Source: UBA1563 sp037440065 (lineage in GTDB: Bacteria; Bacteroidota; Ignavibacteria; Ignavibacteriales; Ignavibacteriaceae). Taken from it: a stretch of 64,000 nt of DNA. Below the pieces are notes generated by a model. That model saw only the letters and a program-made list of their open reading frames with translations. It ran no database searches and had not been told where the DNA came from. Both the position numbers and the translations under genes were made by a program. This document shows positions 1-8,120 of the stretch, one piece after another; the first letter of the stretch is position 1; the number at the start of each line of letters is the position of its first letter. Location of the stretch: the NCBI GenBank assembly GCA_037440065.1, contig JBBIUV010000017.1, positions 558,001 to 622,000 on the forward strand, given 5' to 3'.

Positions 1-1
1 C

Positions 2-469
2 CGCCGTTCGGAAAAAGAAATGCCCGCCCGCTTGGAAGAAGTTCACCACGCAAAGCAAGAAGGAATTGAATTTGTCTTTCTTACCAATCCTTTGGAGTTT
101 CTCGGTGACGAAAATGGGTGGCTGCGCGGAGTAAAATTACAAAAAATGGAACTTGGTGAACCTGATGCTTCGGGAAGAAGAAGACCTGTTCCCATTCCAA
201 ACTCGGAATATATTACCGAACTCGATATGGCTGTGGTCGCAATCGGAAACGGATCAAATCCAATAATCCAAAAAACTACTCCTGATCTTTCCTACAACAA
301 ATGGGGAAATATTGTAGTTGATGAAGCAACAATGAAGACTTCGAAAGAAGGAGTTTTTGCCGGTGGTGATATTGTAACCGGTGGAGCAACAGTAATTCTT
401 GCAATGGGCGCCGGACGTACAGCAGCTAAAGCGATCGACAATTACTTAAATAATACCAATCACAGGTAG
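2..469 (+). CDS. gltD: Glutamate synthase small subunit-like flavoprotein, C-terminal part (cut by window edge)
   Basis: The frame is open from base 2 and reads RRSEKEMPAR, a sequence typical of the interior of GltD-type proteins, so the ATG at 20 is internal and the gene begins before the window. About 155 residues remain. They hold the end of the NAD(P)H-binding half and the last FAD-contacting segment: VVAIGNGSNP, then GVFAGGDIVTGGATV, where the GD pair touches the FAD pyrophosphate, then a closing helix. The family passes electrons from NAD(P)H to glutamate synthase or to related oxidoreductases. From this fragment alone, a homotetrameric glutamate synthase cannot be told from the beta subunit of a sulfide dehydrogenase/ferredoxin-NADP reductase. 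The stop lies 3 nt before ppk, so the two are probably cotranscribed. Confidence 0.75.
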   Translation, partial: RRSEKEMPARLEEVHHAKQEGIEFVFLTNPLEFLGDENGWLRGVKLQKMELGEPDASGRRRPVPIPNSEYITELDMAVVAIGNGSNPIIQKTTPDLSYNKWGNIVVDEATMKTSKEGVFAGGDIVTGGATVILAMGAGRTAAKAIDNYLNNTNHR

Positions 470-472
470 ATA

Positions 473-2599
473 ATGTTCTGGAAAGAATTATTAAAAAAAT
501 ATAACCAGCCGACAAATTTCTTTAATCGCGATCTTAGCTGGATTGAATTCAACCGCCGGGTGTGTGAGGAAGCATTAAATCCAAATCTTCCACTTCTCGA
601 TAGAATTAAATTCATTTCAATATTCTTTTCCAACCTTGATGAATTTTACATGATCCGTGTTTCCGGATTGAAAGAACAGGTTGCTGCAAACGTTGGTGGT
701 CCTACCATCGACGGATTAACTCCCCGTGAACAATTGGAGAAAATTGAAACAGCTTTAAAACCGATGCTGGAATCACTTGTGGAGCTGTGGAAAAATGAAA
801 TTCTCCAAGGACTTAAAGAGAACAATGTCTTCATCATTAACTTAGATGAGTTAAACGAAGAAGAAAACAACTTGCTAAATGCCTACTTCAAAAAAGAAAT
901 TTATCCGGTACTTACACCGTTAGCTTTTGATCCAGGAAGACCATTCCCTTACATCTCAAATTTAAGCTTAAGCCTGGCAGTTGTTGTACAAAGTCCAAAA
1001 GGGGATAAACATTTTGCACGTGTAAAAGTTCCGAATGTACTGCCGCGCTTATTGCGTGTAGATCACGTTATAAATCCTCATAAAAAGAAAGATGTAACAG
1101 AAGGTTTTTCTGCGAAATATATTTGGGTCGGAGATTTAATAAAATCTAATCTTCAACTACTTTTTCCAAAAATGGAAATTCTTGAAGCACACCGGTTCCG
1201 TATAACACGTGATACGGATATTGAAATTCAAGAGGATGAAGCTGACGATTTACTTCGTGTAATCGAAGAAAACATCCGGCAAAGAAAATTTGGAAATGTT
1301 GTTCGTATCGAAGTTGAAAAAGATATGCCCGACTTTATGATCGAAACATTGCTTGAAAATCTTCAAATCAAGGAAAGTGATCTTCACGTTTATGATGGAC
1401 CTCTCGGTTTAGCAGATGTAATGAGTTTGTGCGATCTCCCTATCCACCAGTTAAAAGAAAAACCATTTTATCCTGTAACCCCTAAATGGTTTGATGAAGA
1501 TGAAGATATTTTTTCTCTGATCCGACAAAAAGATATTCTGCTTCACCATCCGTATGAATCTTTCAAACCCGTAGTTGAATTTATAAAACAGGCAGCTAAC
1601 GATCCTGATGTTTTGGCGATTAAACAAACGCTCTACCGAGTTGGATCAAATTCTCCAATCGTAAAATATTTAATTGAAGCCGCCGAGCGCGGTAAACAAG
1701 TTGCCGTTCTTGTTGAATTAAAAGCACGATTTGATGAAGAGAATAACATCTTCTGGGCAAGAGAATTGGAAAAAGTTGGTGCTCACGTAGTCTATGGATT
1801 AGTGGGTTTAAAAACTCACGCAAAGATGACGTTGGTTGTACGAAAAGAGTTTGAAGGTCTTAAACGATATGTTCACCTGGCAACAGGAAATTATAATGCT
1901 ACCACAGCTAAAATCTATACCGACCTTGGAATTTTTACTACCGACGAAGACCTTTGCTCGGATGTTTCAGATGTTTTTAATTATTTAACCGGATACTCCA
2001 AACAAGCTGATTTCAACAAATTAATCATTGCTCCTCTAAACCTGAGAAACACTTTTTTGAAAATGGTTTACCGCGAAATTGAAAATGTGAAAAACGGCGG
2101 CGAAGGAAAGATGATCTTAAAATGCAACGCAATTGTAGATCCAATGTGCATCGCAGGGCTTTATGAAGCATCTAACTGTGGGGTAAAAATTGAACTGATC
2201 GTTCGTGGAATATGTTGTTTAGTTCCGGGCGTTCCGGGTCTGAGCGAGAATATTACTGTACGAAGTATTGTCGGAAGATATTTGGAACACAGCAGAATCT
2301 ATTATTTCTACAACAACGGAAATGAAGAAGTTTTTTTAAGCAGTGCCGATCTGATGCAGCGAAATTTAGACGGCCGCGTTGAAACAGCTTTTGAAGTGCA
2401 AGACCCGAAGCTTAAAAACAATTTGATCAACAATATTCTTTATCCCTATTTGAAGGATAATTCGAAAGCACGATTGCTTGATGCCTCCATGAAATATACA
2501 TTACGGCAACCTAGCGAAGATGAAAAGAAATTTAATATTCAAGAATGGTTGATGAAGCATGCCGAAAAAGCGGCAAGTAAAGTAAAGAAAGTGAAATGA
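473..2599 (+). CDS. ppk: Polyphosphate kinase 1
   Basis: Reversibly transfers the terminal phosphate of ATP onto polyphosphate. At 708 aa it is full length for PPK1. It starts with the N-terminal domain (NFFNRDLSWIEFN), followed by the head domain and two phospholipase-D-like C-terminal domains. The autophosphorylated histidine is H468 in YVHLATGNYN, and the second conserved histidine is H606 in LEHSRIYYF. The KQTLYRVG and VELKARFDE segments of the ATP site are present. The gene begins 3 nt after the gltD-like stop, and its stop overlaps an alternative mrp start, so it sits in the middle of a tightly packed plus-strand operon. Confidence 0.97.
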   Translation: MFWKELLKKYNQPTNFFNRDLSWIEFNRRVCEEALNPNLPLLDRIKFISIFFSNLDEFYMIRVSGLKEQVAANVGGPTIDGLTPREQLEKIETALKPMLESLVELWKNEILQGLKENNVFIINLDELNEEENNLLNAYFKKEIYPVLTPLAFDPGRPFPYISNLSLSLAVVVQSPKGDKHFARVKVPNVLPRLLRVDHVINPHKKKDVTEGFSAKYIWVGDLIKSNLQLLFPKMEILEAHRFRITRDTDIEIQEDEADDLLRVIEENIRQRKFGNVVRIEVEKDMPDFMIETLLENLQIKESDLHVYDGPLGLADVMSLCDLPIHQLKEKPFYPVTPKWFDEDEDIFSLIRQKDILLHHPYESFKPVVEFIKQAANDPDVLAIKQTLYRVGSNSPIVKYLIEAAERGKQVAVLVELKARFDEENNIFWARELEKVGAHVVYGLVGLKTHAKMTLVVRKEFEGLKRYVHLATGNYNATTAKIYTDLGIFTTDEDLCSDVSDVFNYLTGYSKQADFNKLIIAPLNLRNTFLKMVYREIENVKNGGEGKMILKCNAIVDPMCIAGLYEASNCGVKIELIVRGICCLVPGVPGLSENITVRSIVGRYLEHSRIYYFYNNGNEEVFLSSADLMQRNLDGRVETAFEVQDPKLKNNLINNILYPYLKDNSKARLLDASMKYTLRQPSEDEKKFNIQEWLMKHAEKAASKVKKVK

Positions 2600-2631
2600 C
2601 GTTTTTTAATAAGTCAAACAAAGGAACACAG

Positions 2632-3729
2632 ATGCAAATTACACAAGAAGGAATTCTGAATGCTCTTAAACGAGTAAACGATCCCGACCTTCATAAAGAT
2701 TTAGTTACGCTTAAGATGATTGAGAATATCCAGATAAATGAAAACAAGATTTCGGTTGACGTAATTCTTACAACACCGGCTTGCCCTTTAAAAGATAAAA
2801 TTCAACAAGATTGTGAGAATGCAATTAAAGAAGATTTCCCTCAAGCAAGAGAAATTAAAATTAACATGACTTCCAAAGTTGCCTCTCATGCAAACGAAGT
2901 AAAAGATGCAATTTTGCCAGGTGTAAAAAACACGATCGCTATCGCGAGTGGAAAAGGTGGAGTAGGAAAAAGCACTGTAGCTGTAAACCTTGCAGTTGCG
3001 CTTGCAAAAGAAGGAGCAAAAGTCGGATTAATTGATGCCGATATTTACGGCCCAAGTATCCCGCTGATGATGGGTATAAAAGAAAAACCTCGCGTTTATC
3101 AAGATAAAGAGACGATGAAAATGCTGCCTCTTGAAAACTTCGGAATTAAACTGATGTCGATCGGATTTTTAATAGATGATAACGCCCCCGTTATTTGGCG
3201 CGGACCCATGGCAAGCGGCGCAGTAAAACAATTTCTGTCAGACGTTGCTTGGGGCGAACTCGATTATTTAATTTTTGATATGCCTCCCGGAACCGGAGAT
3301 ATTCAACTAACTTTGGCGCAAACTATCCCCCTTACCGGCGCGGTAATTGTAACAACACCTCAAGAAGTTTCTCTTATTGATGCACGCAAAGGATTAAAAA
3401 TGTTCCATCGCGTTAACGTTCCGGTGCTTGGTATTATTGAAAACATGAGTTATTTTATTGCACCTGATACGGGAATAAAATATGACATCTTCGGAAATGG
3501 CGGCGGAGAAAATCTTTCTGTTGAACTTGAAGCTCCATTTCTTGGCGGTATTCCGATTGATCCCCGCGTACGTATTGGAGGCGATAAAGGTATGCCGATT
3601 GTATTCGATATTCCAGATTCAAAACATGCAGAAATAATTTATTCTATCGCGAGAAAATTGGCGTCTCAAGTCAGTATAAGAAATTCAAACGCCACGGAAA
3701 CGAAAATTGAAATTTTGATGGAAAGTTAA
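2632..3729 (+). CDS. mrp: Mrp/ApbC-type iron-sulfur carrier ATPase
   Basis: P-loop ATPase that carries and delivers Fe-S clusters in the cytoplasm; 365 aa from the chosen start. An N-terminal MIP18/DUF59 domain occupies about residues 5-80, followed by the ParA-like domain with the deviant Walker A GKGGVGKS (107-114) and the Mrp signature DMPPGTGD. The start at 2632 is preferred to the ATG at 2596, which overlaps the ppk stop, because AAAGGA lies just upstream and homologues begin here. Oddity: after ENMSYF the usual CPxC pair that binds the bridging cluster is absent; the residues are APDTG. Loss of this motif also occurs in Bacteroidota Mrp proteins. The next gene encodes an Nfu-type scaffold, which fits Fe-S work. 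Confidence 0.93.
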   Translation: MQITQEGILNALKRVNDPDLHKDLVTLKMIENIQINENKISVDVILTTPACPLKDKIQQDCENAIKEDFPQAREIKINMTSKVASHANEVKDAILPGVKNTIAIASGKGGVGKSTVAVNLAVALAKEGAKVGLIDADIYGPSIPLMMGIKEKPRVYQDKETMKMLPLENFGIKLMSIGFLIDDNAPVIWRGPMASGAVKQFLSDVAWGELDYLIFDMPPGTGDIQLTLAQTIPLTGAVIVTTPQEVSLIDARKGLKMFHRVNVPVLGIIENMSYFIAPDTGIKYDIFGNGGGENLSVELEAPFLGGIPIDPRVRIGGDKGMPIVFDIPDSKHAEIIYSIARKLASQVSIRNSNATETKIEILMES

Positions 3730-3739
3730 AAGTAATTAG

Positions 3740-3964
3740 ATGGAAGCCAGAATAAAAAAAGCTCTTGATAGCATTCGCCCTTATCTGCAAGCAGATGGTG
3801 GTGATGTTGAACTTGTTAATATTTCAAAAGAAGGAATTGTACAGGTAAAACTAATGGGCGCATGCAGCTCTTGTCCGATGTCTCAAATGACTCTCCGTGC
3901 TGGAGTAGAACGCGCTTTGATAAGAGAAGTTCCCGGTATCAGAAGAGTAGAGGCGGTTTCATAA
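3740..3964 (+). CDS. NifU C-terminal domain (Nfu-type) Fe-S scaffold protein
   Basis: A 74-residue protein made of a single NifU C-terminal domain. It shows the hallmark YLQADGGDVEL followed by the cluster-binding GACSSCP with C42 and C45. Such proteins dimerise around a [4Fe-4S] cluster and pass it to targets. It lies 10 nt after mrp and 4 nt before the permease gene. Pairing with an Mrp that has lost its own CxxC suggests a scaffold-carrier couple, though this is inference. No strong ribosome-binding site is visible. Confidence 0.92.
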   Translation: MEARIKKALDSIRPYLQADGGDVELVNISKEGIVQVKLMGACSSCPMSQMTLRAGVERALIREVPGIRRVEAVS

Positions 3965-3968
3965 CACC

Positions 3969-5018
3969 ATGCAACATGACGCAGTGATAAAACGGAATTA
4001 TTTATTTTTACTTTTGGTTTTACCACTGCTCTTTTTGTTGGCTTATTATCTACTTGATGTTCTCATCCTCTTTGCCCTCTCCGTATTACTTGCTTTCATT
4101 TTTGATCCGGTTATTAATTTCCTTGAAAAGAATTCATTTAAAAGGTTACACGCCATCCTTGTGGTATTTCTGATAGCTACGTTAGTTGGAATGGGAATTT
4201 ATTCCTACCTGGTTCCTGCAATTCTTGAGCAGTCGAATGCACTTTTTTCAAAATTGAGTAACAATCTTGTAAGCGATCAGCTTGCACAATTTGAAGATAA
4301 ATTACACATCCTCTTCCCCTTTGTAACAAAAGAATTAATCGCCCACCAGGTGGAAAAACTTTCTACCAACATGTTTGAAAATTTGATCAATCAAGTTTCT
4401 CCTTTTTTAACAAATATTTTTTCTTTTTTTGCTGTACTTGTAATTCTGCCTTTTACAACTTTTTTTATTTTAAGAGATAGAATGCAAATAATAAAGGGAA
4501 TGGTTTCCGTTCTCCCAAACAGATATTTGGAAATGTCCTACTCGGTAATAAAAAAAGTAACCCAGCAGCTTGGCAGGTACGTACGTGGATGGATGTTAGA
4601 CGCACTATTCATTGGTGTTGCATGCGGATTGTCCTTCCAGGTTATTGGTGTTGATAATGCTCTTGCGTTGGGAGCGTTAGCCGGTGTTGGGCATCTCATT
4701 CCCTATTTTGGTCCGATCATCGGAGGCATTCCGGCGATTATTATTTCGTTTATGCAATACGGAGATCTTTCAAAAGCTCCAATTATCCTTCTCTTTCTTT
4801 TAATTATTTACACGTTGGATAATGGTATTGTTCAGCCTTACATCTTTTCGAAAAGCGTGCACATGCATCCGCTGATAATTATCTTTTTGATTATTGCCGG
4901 AGGTCAGTTGTATGGAGTATTGGGGATGCTTCTCGCTATTCCTACCGCTACGGTAATTAAAACAGCAAGTTTAGAATTTTATCTAGCCTGGAAAAATTAC
5001 AATATCACGCGAATCTAA
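3969..5018 (+). CDS. AI-2E family transporter (PerM/YdiK-like permease)
   Basis: A 349-aa integral membrane protein with about eight hydrophobic segments: two near the N terminus (residues 10-50), one near 60-85, one around 145-165, and the rest in the C-terminal half. The central soluble region and the C-terminal GHLIPYFGPIIGGIPA and LDNGIVQP motifs are diagnostic of the AI-2E/UPF0118 family. Members export small molecules or act as cation antiporters; the substrate cannot be read from sequence. It is the last gene of the plus-strand operon and converges with the MoxR gene 2 nt away. No terminator hairpin is visible between them. Confidence 0.88.
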   Translation: MQHDAVIKRNYLFLLLVLPLLFLLAYYLLDVLILFALSVLLAFIFDPVINFLEKNSFKRLHAILVVFLIATLVGMGIYSYLVPAILEQSNALFSKLSNNLVSDQLAQFEDKLHILFPFVTKELIAHQVEKLSTNMFENLINQVSPFLTNIFSFFAVLVILPFTTFFILRDRMQIIKGMVSVLPNRYLEMSYSVIKKVTQQLGRYVRGWMLDALFIGVACGLSFQVIGVDNALALGALAGVGHLIPYFGPIIGGIPAIIISFMQYGDLSKAPIILLFLLIIYTLDNGIVQPYIFSKSVHMHPLIIIFLIIAGGQLYGVLGMLLAIPTATVIKTASLEFYLAWKNYNITRI

Positions 5019-5020
5019 AA

Positions 5021-6013
5021 TTAAAGTTCAGAGATTTTTTTAATTACCTCAACTGAATTTATCCCTTCAGCTTCAGCATTAAAATTTGTAATTATTCTAT
5101 GACGCAAAACCGGAATGAGCACAGATTTTACATCATCGATGTTCGGCGTGAATCTACCGTTGCAAACTGCTTTTGCTTTAGCAGCTAAAATTAAATACTG
5201 CGATGCTCTTGGTCCGGCTCCCCATCTTAACCACTCTTTAATAAATTTTGGAGCGTCGGGATTATTCGGTCGTGTTTTATTTACAAAATTTACAGCAAAA
5301 GAAATAACATTTTCAGCGACTGGAACACGGCGCACTAAATGTTGATAATTCACTAAATTTTCTGCAGTAACAACTTTATTTAGTTCGGGGAAAAATCCAC
5401 CGGTGGTGGTTTTTACAATTTCTTTTTCTTCATCCAAAGAAGGGTAATCCAACCAGAGGTTAAACATAAACCTATCAAGTTGAGCTTCCGGTAGCGGATA
5501 AGTTCCTTCTTGCTCAATCGGATTTTGTGTTGCCAATACAAAGAACGGTTCATCGAGTGAATAAGTTTTTCCTGCAATCGTTACTTTATGTTCTTGCATC
5601 GCTTCTAATAATGCTGCTTGTGTTTTAGGAGGAGTTCTGTTGATCTCATCGGCTAAAATTACATTTGCGAAAATTGGTCCGAGTATAAATCTGAAGTCGC
5701 GTTTTTTTGTGATGCTGTCTTCTTCAAGAATTTCGGTTCCCGTGATGTCGCTTGGCATAAGATCGGGAGTAAATTGAATTCTATTAAACTTTAGATCGAG
5801 CACATCTGCCAGAGTTTTAATGATCAATGTTTTTGCCAAGCCGGGAACACCGACCAACAAACAATGTCCGCGAGAAAGAAGTGACAAAAGAAGATGTTCA
5901 ATAATCTCATCTTGTCCGATGATAATTTTTGCAATCTCTTTTTTAATTGATTGAACCGAAGCGGCTAACTGTTCAACTAATTTTACATCGCTATTTTGAT
6001 TACTGTTTTCCAA
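5021..6013 (-). CDS. MoxR-family AAA+ ATPase
   Basis: A 330-aa chaperone-like ATPase. Walker A is GVPGLAKT (55-62), Walker B is ILADEINR (119-126), and sensor 1 lies in FVLATQNPIEQEGTYPLPEAQLDRF. The C-terminal lid is the AAA_lid_2 type with GAGPRASQ. MoxR proteins mature or activate enzyme complexes, usually with a DUF58 protein and von Willebrand factor A proteins encoded next door. None of these partners is in the window: the upstream genes encode folding lipoproteins. It starts 27 nt after the SurA-like gene and may be the last cistron of that cluster. The target is unknown. Confidence 0.92.
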   Translation of the reverse strand: MENSNQNSDVKLVEQLAASVQSIKKEIAKIIIGQDEIIEHLLLSLLSRGHCLLVGVPGLAKTLIIKTLADVLDLKFNRIQFTPDLMPSDITGTEILEEDSITKKRDFRFILGPIFANVILADEINRTPPKTQAALLEAMQEHKVTIAGKTYSLDEPFFVLATQNPIEQEGTYPLPEAQLDRFMFNLWLDYPSLDEEKEIVKTTTGGFFPELNKVVTAENLVNYQHLVRRVPVAENVISFAVNFVNKTRPNNPDAPKFIKEWLRWGAGPRASQYLILAAKAKAVCNGRFTPNIDDVKSVLIPVLRHRIITNFNAEAEGINSVEVIKKISEL

Positions 6014-6040
6014 CGGAATTTTCCTTTGTCAACTTCTGTA

Positions 6041-7312
6041 TTATTCTTTTATTTCCCAAAAGATTTTTGATTTGAGTTCTTCTAACCATGCTGCATAAAG
6101 CTTTTGTTTCTTGTATTCATCAGAAAGTTTTTTCAGTTCTGTATAATCGAGATCGATATTTGGTTTGTGCTGCGGAATTTTTTTCTCAAGCCAAACAATA
6201 TGATAGCCATAACTATCACCCGCATAATTAACACGCTTAGGATAACTGATCTCGTTTTCTTTTAACTTTCCTACAACATCAAGAAGATTTTTATCAAGCT
6301 GATTGAGATAAAAAGCTCCGAGTTGTCCGCCAAGATTAACAGTTTCTTTATCGTCAGAATATTTTTTAGCCAACTCGCCAAATGTTCCAAACTTTCTTAC
6401 AATGCTGTCGCGGATTTCTGTCAGCATTTCAATAGTGTTCAAATCGCTTTCATCATCAGCTTTAACTTTGATTAAAATATGACGAGTATGGATCGATTCA
6501 CCGCGTCTTTCCAACAATTGAATAATATGAAATCCCACAGGCGATTCAGTTACTTCAGACAATTGCTTTTCTTTTAAAGCATAAGCAGCACTCTCAAATT
6601 CAGGATAAAAAACTCCGCGCTTAACAAATCCAAGATCACCGCCTTGCGCAGCGCTACCCGGGTCTTCAGAATATTTTTTTGCGAATTCCGCAAAATCGCC
6701 TCCGGCTTTTATTGAATCTAAAATTGCCTGAGCCGTAGCTTTATATTTACCTTTTAATGCTGAAGAAGTTTGAGGATTCTTAAATATATGCCACAGTTTT
6801 ACTTTTTCGGGAATAACGCCAAGGCTGTCTTTAAATTGAGCGAAAAAATCTTCAACTTCCCGGCGGGAAGATTCCACCTGTCCGAATTTTTTCTCCTGCA
6901 TTTTTTGGATCATGATATTTTTACGGACATCATCACGCAGTTCGCGTTTAATTTTTTCAAGACTCATGTTGTACATTTGTTCAATCCGTTCCTTTGAACC
7001 GTACTGCTGTGTAAGCTGTGAAATTTGATATTCGATTTGCTTTCCAATTTCATCTTCGGAAACTGCTATTGAGTCAAGTCCGGCTTGGGCATAAACTAAT
7101 TTTTCGTCGATGAGCATTTTCAAAACTTGTTCCCGCAGAGCCGGAGTTTTCGGATCGATCTTCCGCTGAGCAGCTAAAAGATTTATTTGGTATTCAAGTT
7201 CACTTTTAAGAATAATTTCATTATCAACAACCGCAATAACTTTATCAACAGATTGTTGAGCCATTAGTTCCGGCAGAATAAGAATTAAAAGAAAGAAAAA
7301 GTACTTCGTCAT
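6041..7312 (-). CDS. SurA-like periplasmic peptidyl-prolyl isomerase
   Basis: A 423-aa envelope chaperone/isomerase. It has a short signal peptide (MTKYFFFLLILILPELMA), then a SurA N-terminal chaperone domain opening VDKVIAVVDNEIILKSEL, and two parvulin domains at roughly 170-270 (YSEDPGSAAQGGDLG) and 275-385 (HILIKV to YGYHIVWLEKK). The start at 7312 is chosen over the in-frame ATG at 7342 because it places TAGGA 6 nt upstream, gives a proper signal peptide and avoids overlap with the preceding gene. SurA assists folding of outer-membrane beta-barrels. The YSEDPGS and SDDKETVNLGGQ segments look intact for parvulin folds, but catalytic competence of each domain cannot be judged by eye. Confidence 0.9.
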   Translation of the reverse strand: MTKYFFFLLILILPELMAQQSVDKVIAVVDNEIILKSELEYQINLLAAQRKIDPKTPALREQVLKMLIDEKLVYAQAGLDSIAVSEDEIGKQIEYQISQLTQQYGSKERIEQMYNMSLEKIKRELRDDVRKNIMIQKMQEKKFGQVESSRREVEDFFAQFKDSLGVIPEKVKLWHIFKNPQTSSALKGKYKATAQAILDSIKAGGDFAEFAKKYSEDPGSAAQGGDLGFVKRGVFYPEFESAAYALKEKQLSEVTESPVGFHIIQLLERRGESIHTRHILIKVKADDESDLNTIEMLTEIRDSIVRKFGTFGELAKKYSDDKETVNLGGQLGAFYLNQLDKNLLDVVGKLKENEISYPKRVNYAGDSYGYHIVWLEKKIPQHKPNIDLDYTELKKLSDEYKKQKLYAAWLEELKSKIFWEIKE

Positions 7313-7319
7313 GTTTGTC

Positions 7320-8120
7320 CTATTTTTTAATATCGATGTCATTTTGTGTATAAAGCTCTTTTAAATGTTCTTCAATTATTTGTTTCTGTTTTTCATCTAG
7401 AAAAGTTTTTTCAACTTCTTTCTTAATTGAAACAAACGGAGGCACTTCCTCTTTATGTAATTTCTGAAGTACTTGAACAACCGTGAAAAGATTTTTTTGA
7501 ACCGGAATCACGAGACTAACTTCATTCGGTTGGAGTTCGTTTATTATATTTAAAAGATTACCGGCTTCAATTTGATAGTTGTAAATCAGCTCATTACTTG
7601 AAGAACTTTTTAGCGATGAGTCGTTTGCAAATGCTTTTAATGTTTTGTTCCAATCACTTTCTAAAAGTGCGCTTCTAAATTGAATTGCTCTATCAAATTG
7701 AGTTAGATAGACCTGGTTAAGAATAACCGCATCCTGTAACAATTTGAACGCATCCGGCCTTGTATTATAATAAACTTCCAACTCCTTGGAAGTAACCGGT
7801 TTAATATTTTCTTCTAAATACTTTTTAAGCCAAAGAGATTTTAAAATTTCTCTCTCCGCTTTTTTTGAGAGTTCTTGGAACTCATCGCTTTTTTTGATAT
7901 CATTTTTAAGTGCTTCTTGCGCGAGTAATTCTGCGTTCACCCAATTGCGGATAAACTCATTTCTGTATGCAAGATTTGTATCGGGAGAGAATGTGAAATC
8001 TTTTTTATAAAGATAAACATCGTTCACCTTAGCAACATATTCAACCGTCGGTTTTTCTTTTGAACAACCAACAACTAAAACAACAGCAAAGATGAACGAT
8101 GTTTTAAAAAAGTTATTCAC
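7320..8120 (-). CDS. Lipoprotein related to SurA/PpiC N-terminal domains, without an evident parvulin domain
   Basis: A 266-aa protein with a lipoprotein signal (VVLVVGC, acylated C19). Residues 30-120 (VAKVNDVYLYKKDF, then NAELLAQEALKND) resemble the helical chaperone half of SurA/PrsA proteins. After that, where a parvulin domain would be, the sequence lacks the HI-I and GG-L signature and ends in a charged helix. Its stop lies 7 nt before the SurA-like start, and its start overlaps the end of the 660-aa PPIase gene by 8 nt. It is therefore the middle cistron of a three-gene folding operon. Function is inferred from neighbours: probably a membrane-anchored non-catalytic partner. Confidence 0.75.
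   Translation of the reverse strand: MNNFFKTSFIFAVVLVVGCSKEKPTVEYVAKVNDVYLYKKDFTFSPDTNLAYRNEFIRNWVNAELLAQEALKNDIKKSDEFQELSKKAEREILKSLWLKKYLEENIKPVTSKELEVYYNTRPDAFKLLQDAVILNQVYLTQFDRAIQFRSALLESDWNKTLKAFANDSSLKSSSSNELIYNYQIEAGNLLNIINELQPNEVSLVIPVQKNLFTVVQVLQKLHKEEVPPFVSIKKEVEKTFLDEKQKQIIEEHLKELYTQNDIDIKK

Noticed and set aside
2596..2631. Upstream ATG giving mrp 12 extra residues and overlapping the ppk stop
   Set aside because: The ATG at 2632 has AAAGGA in front and matches the family start; the extra residues are not conserved-looking.
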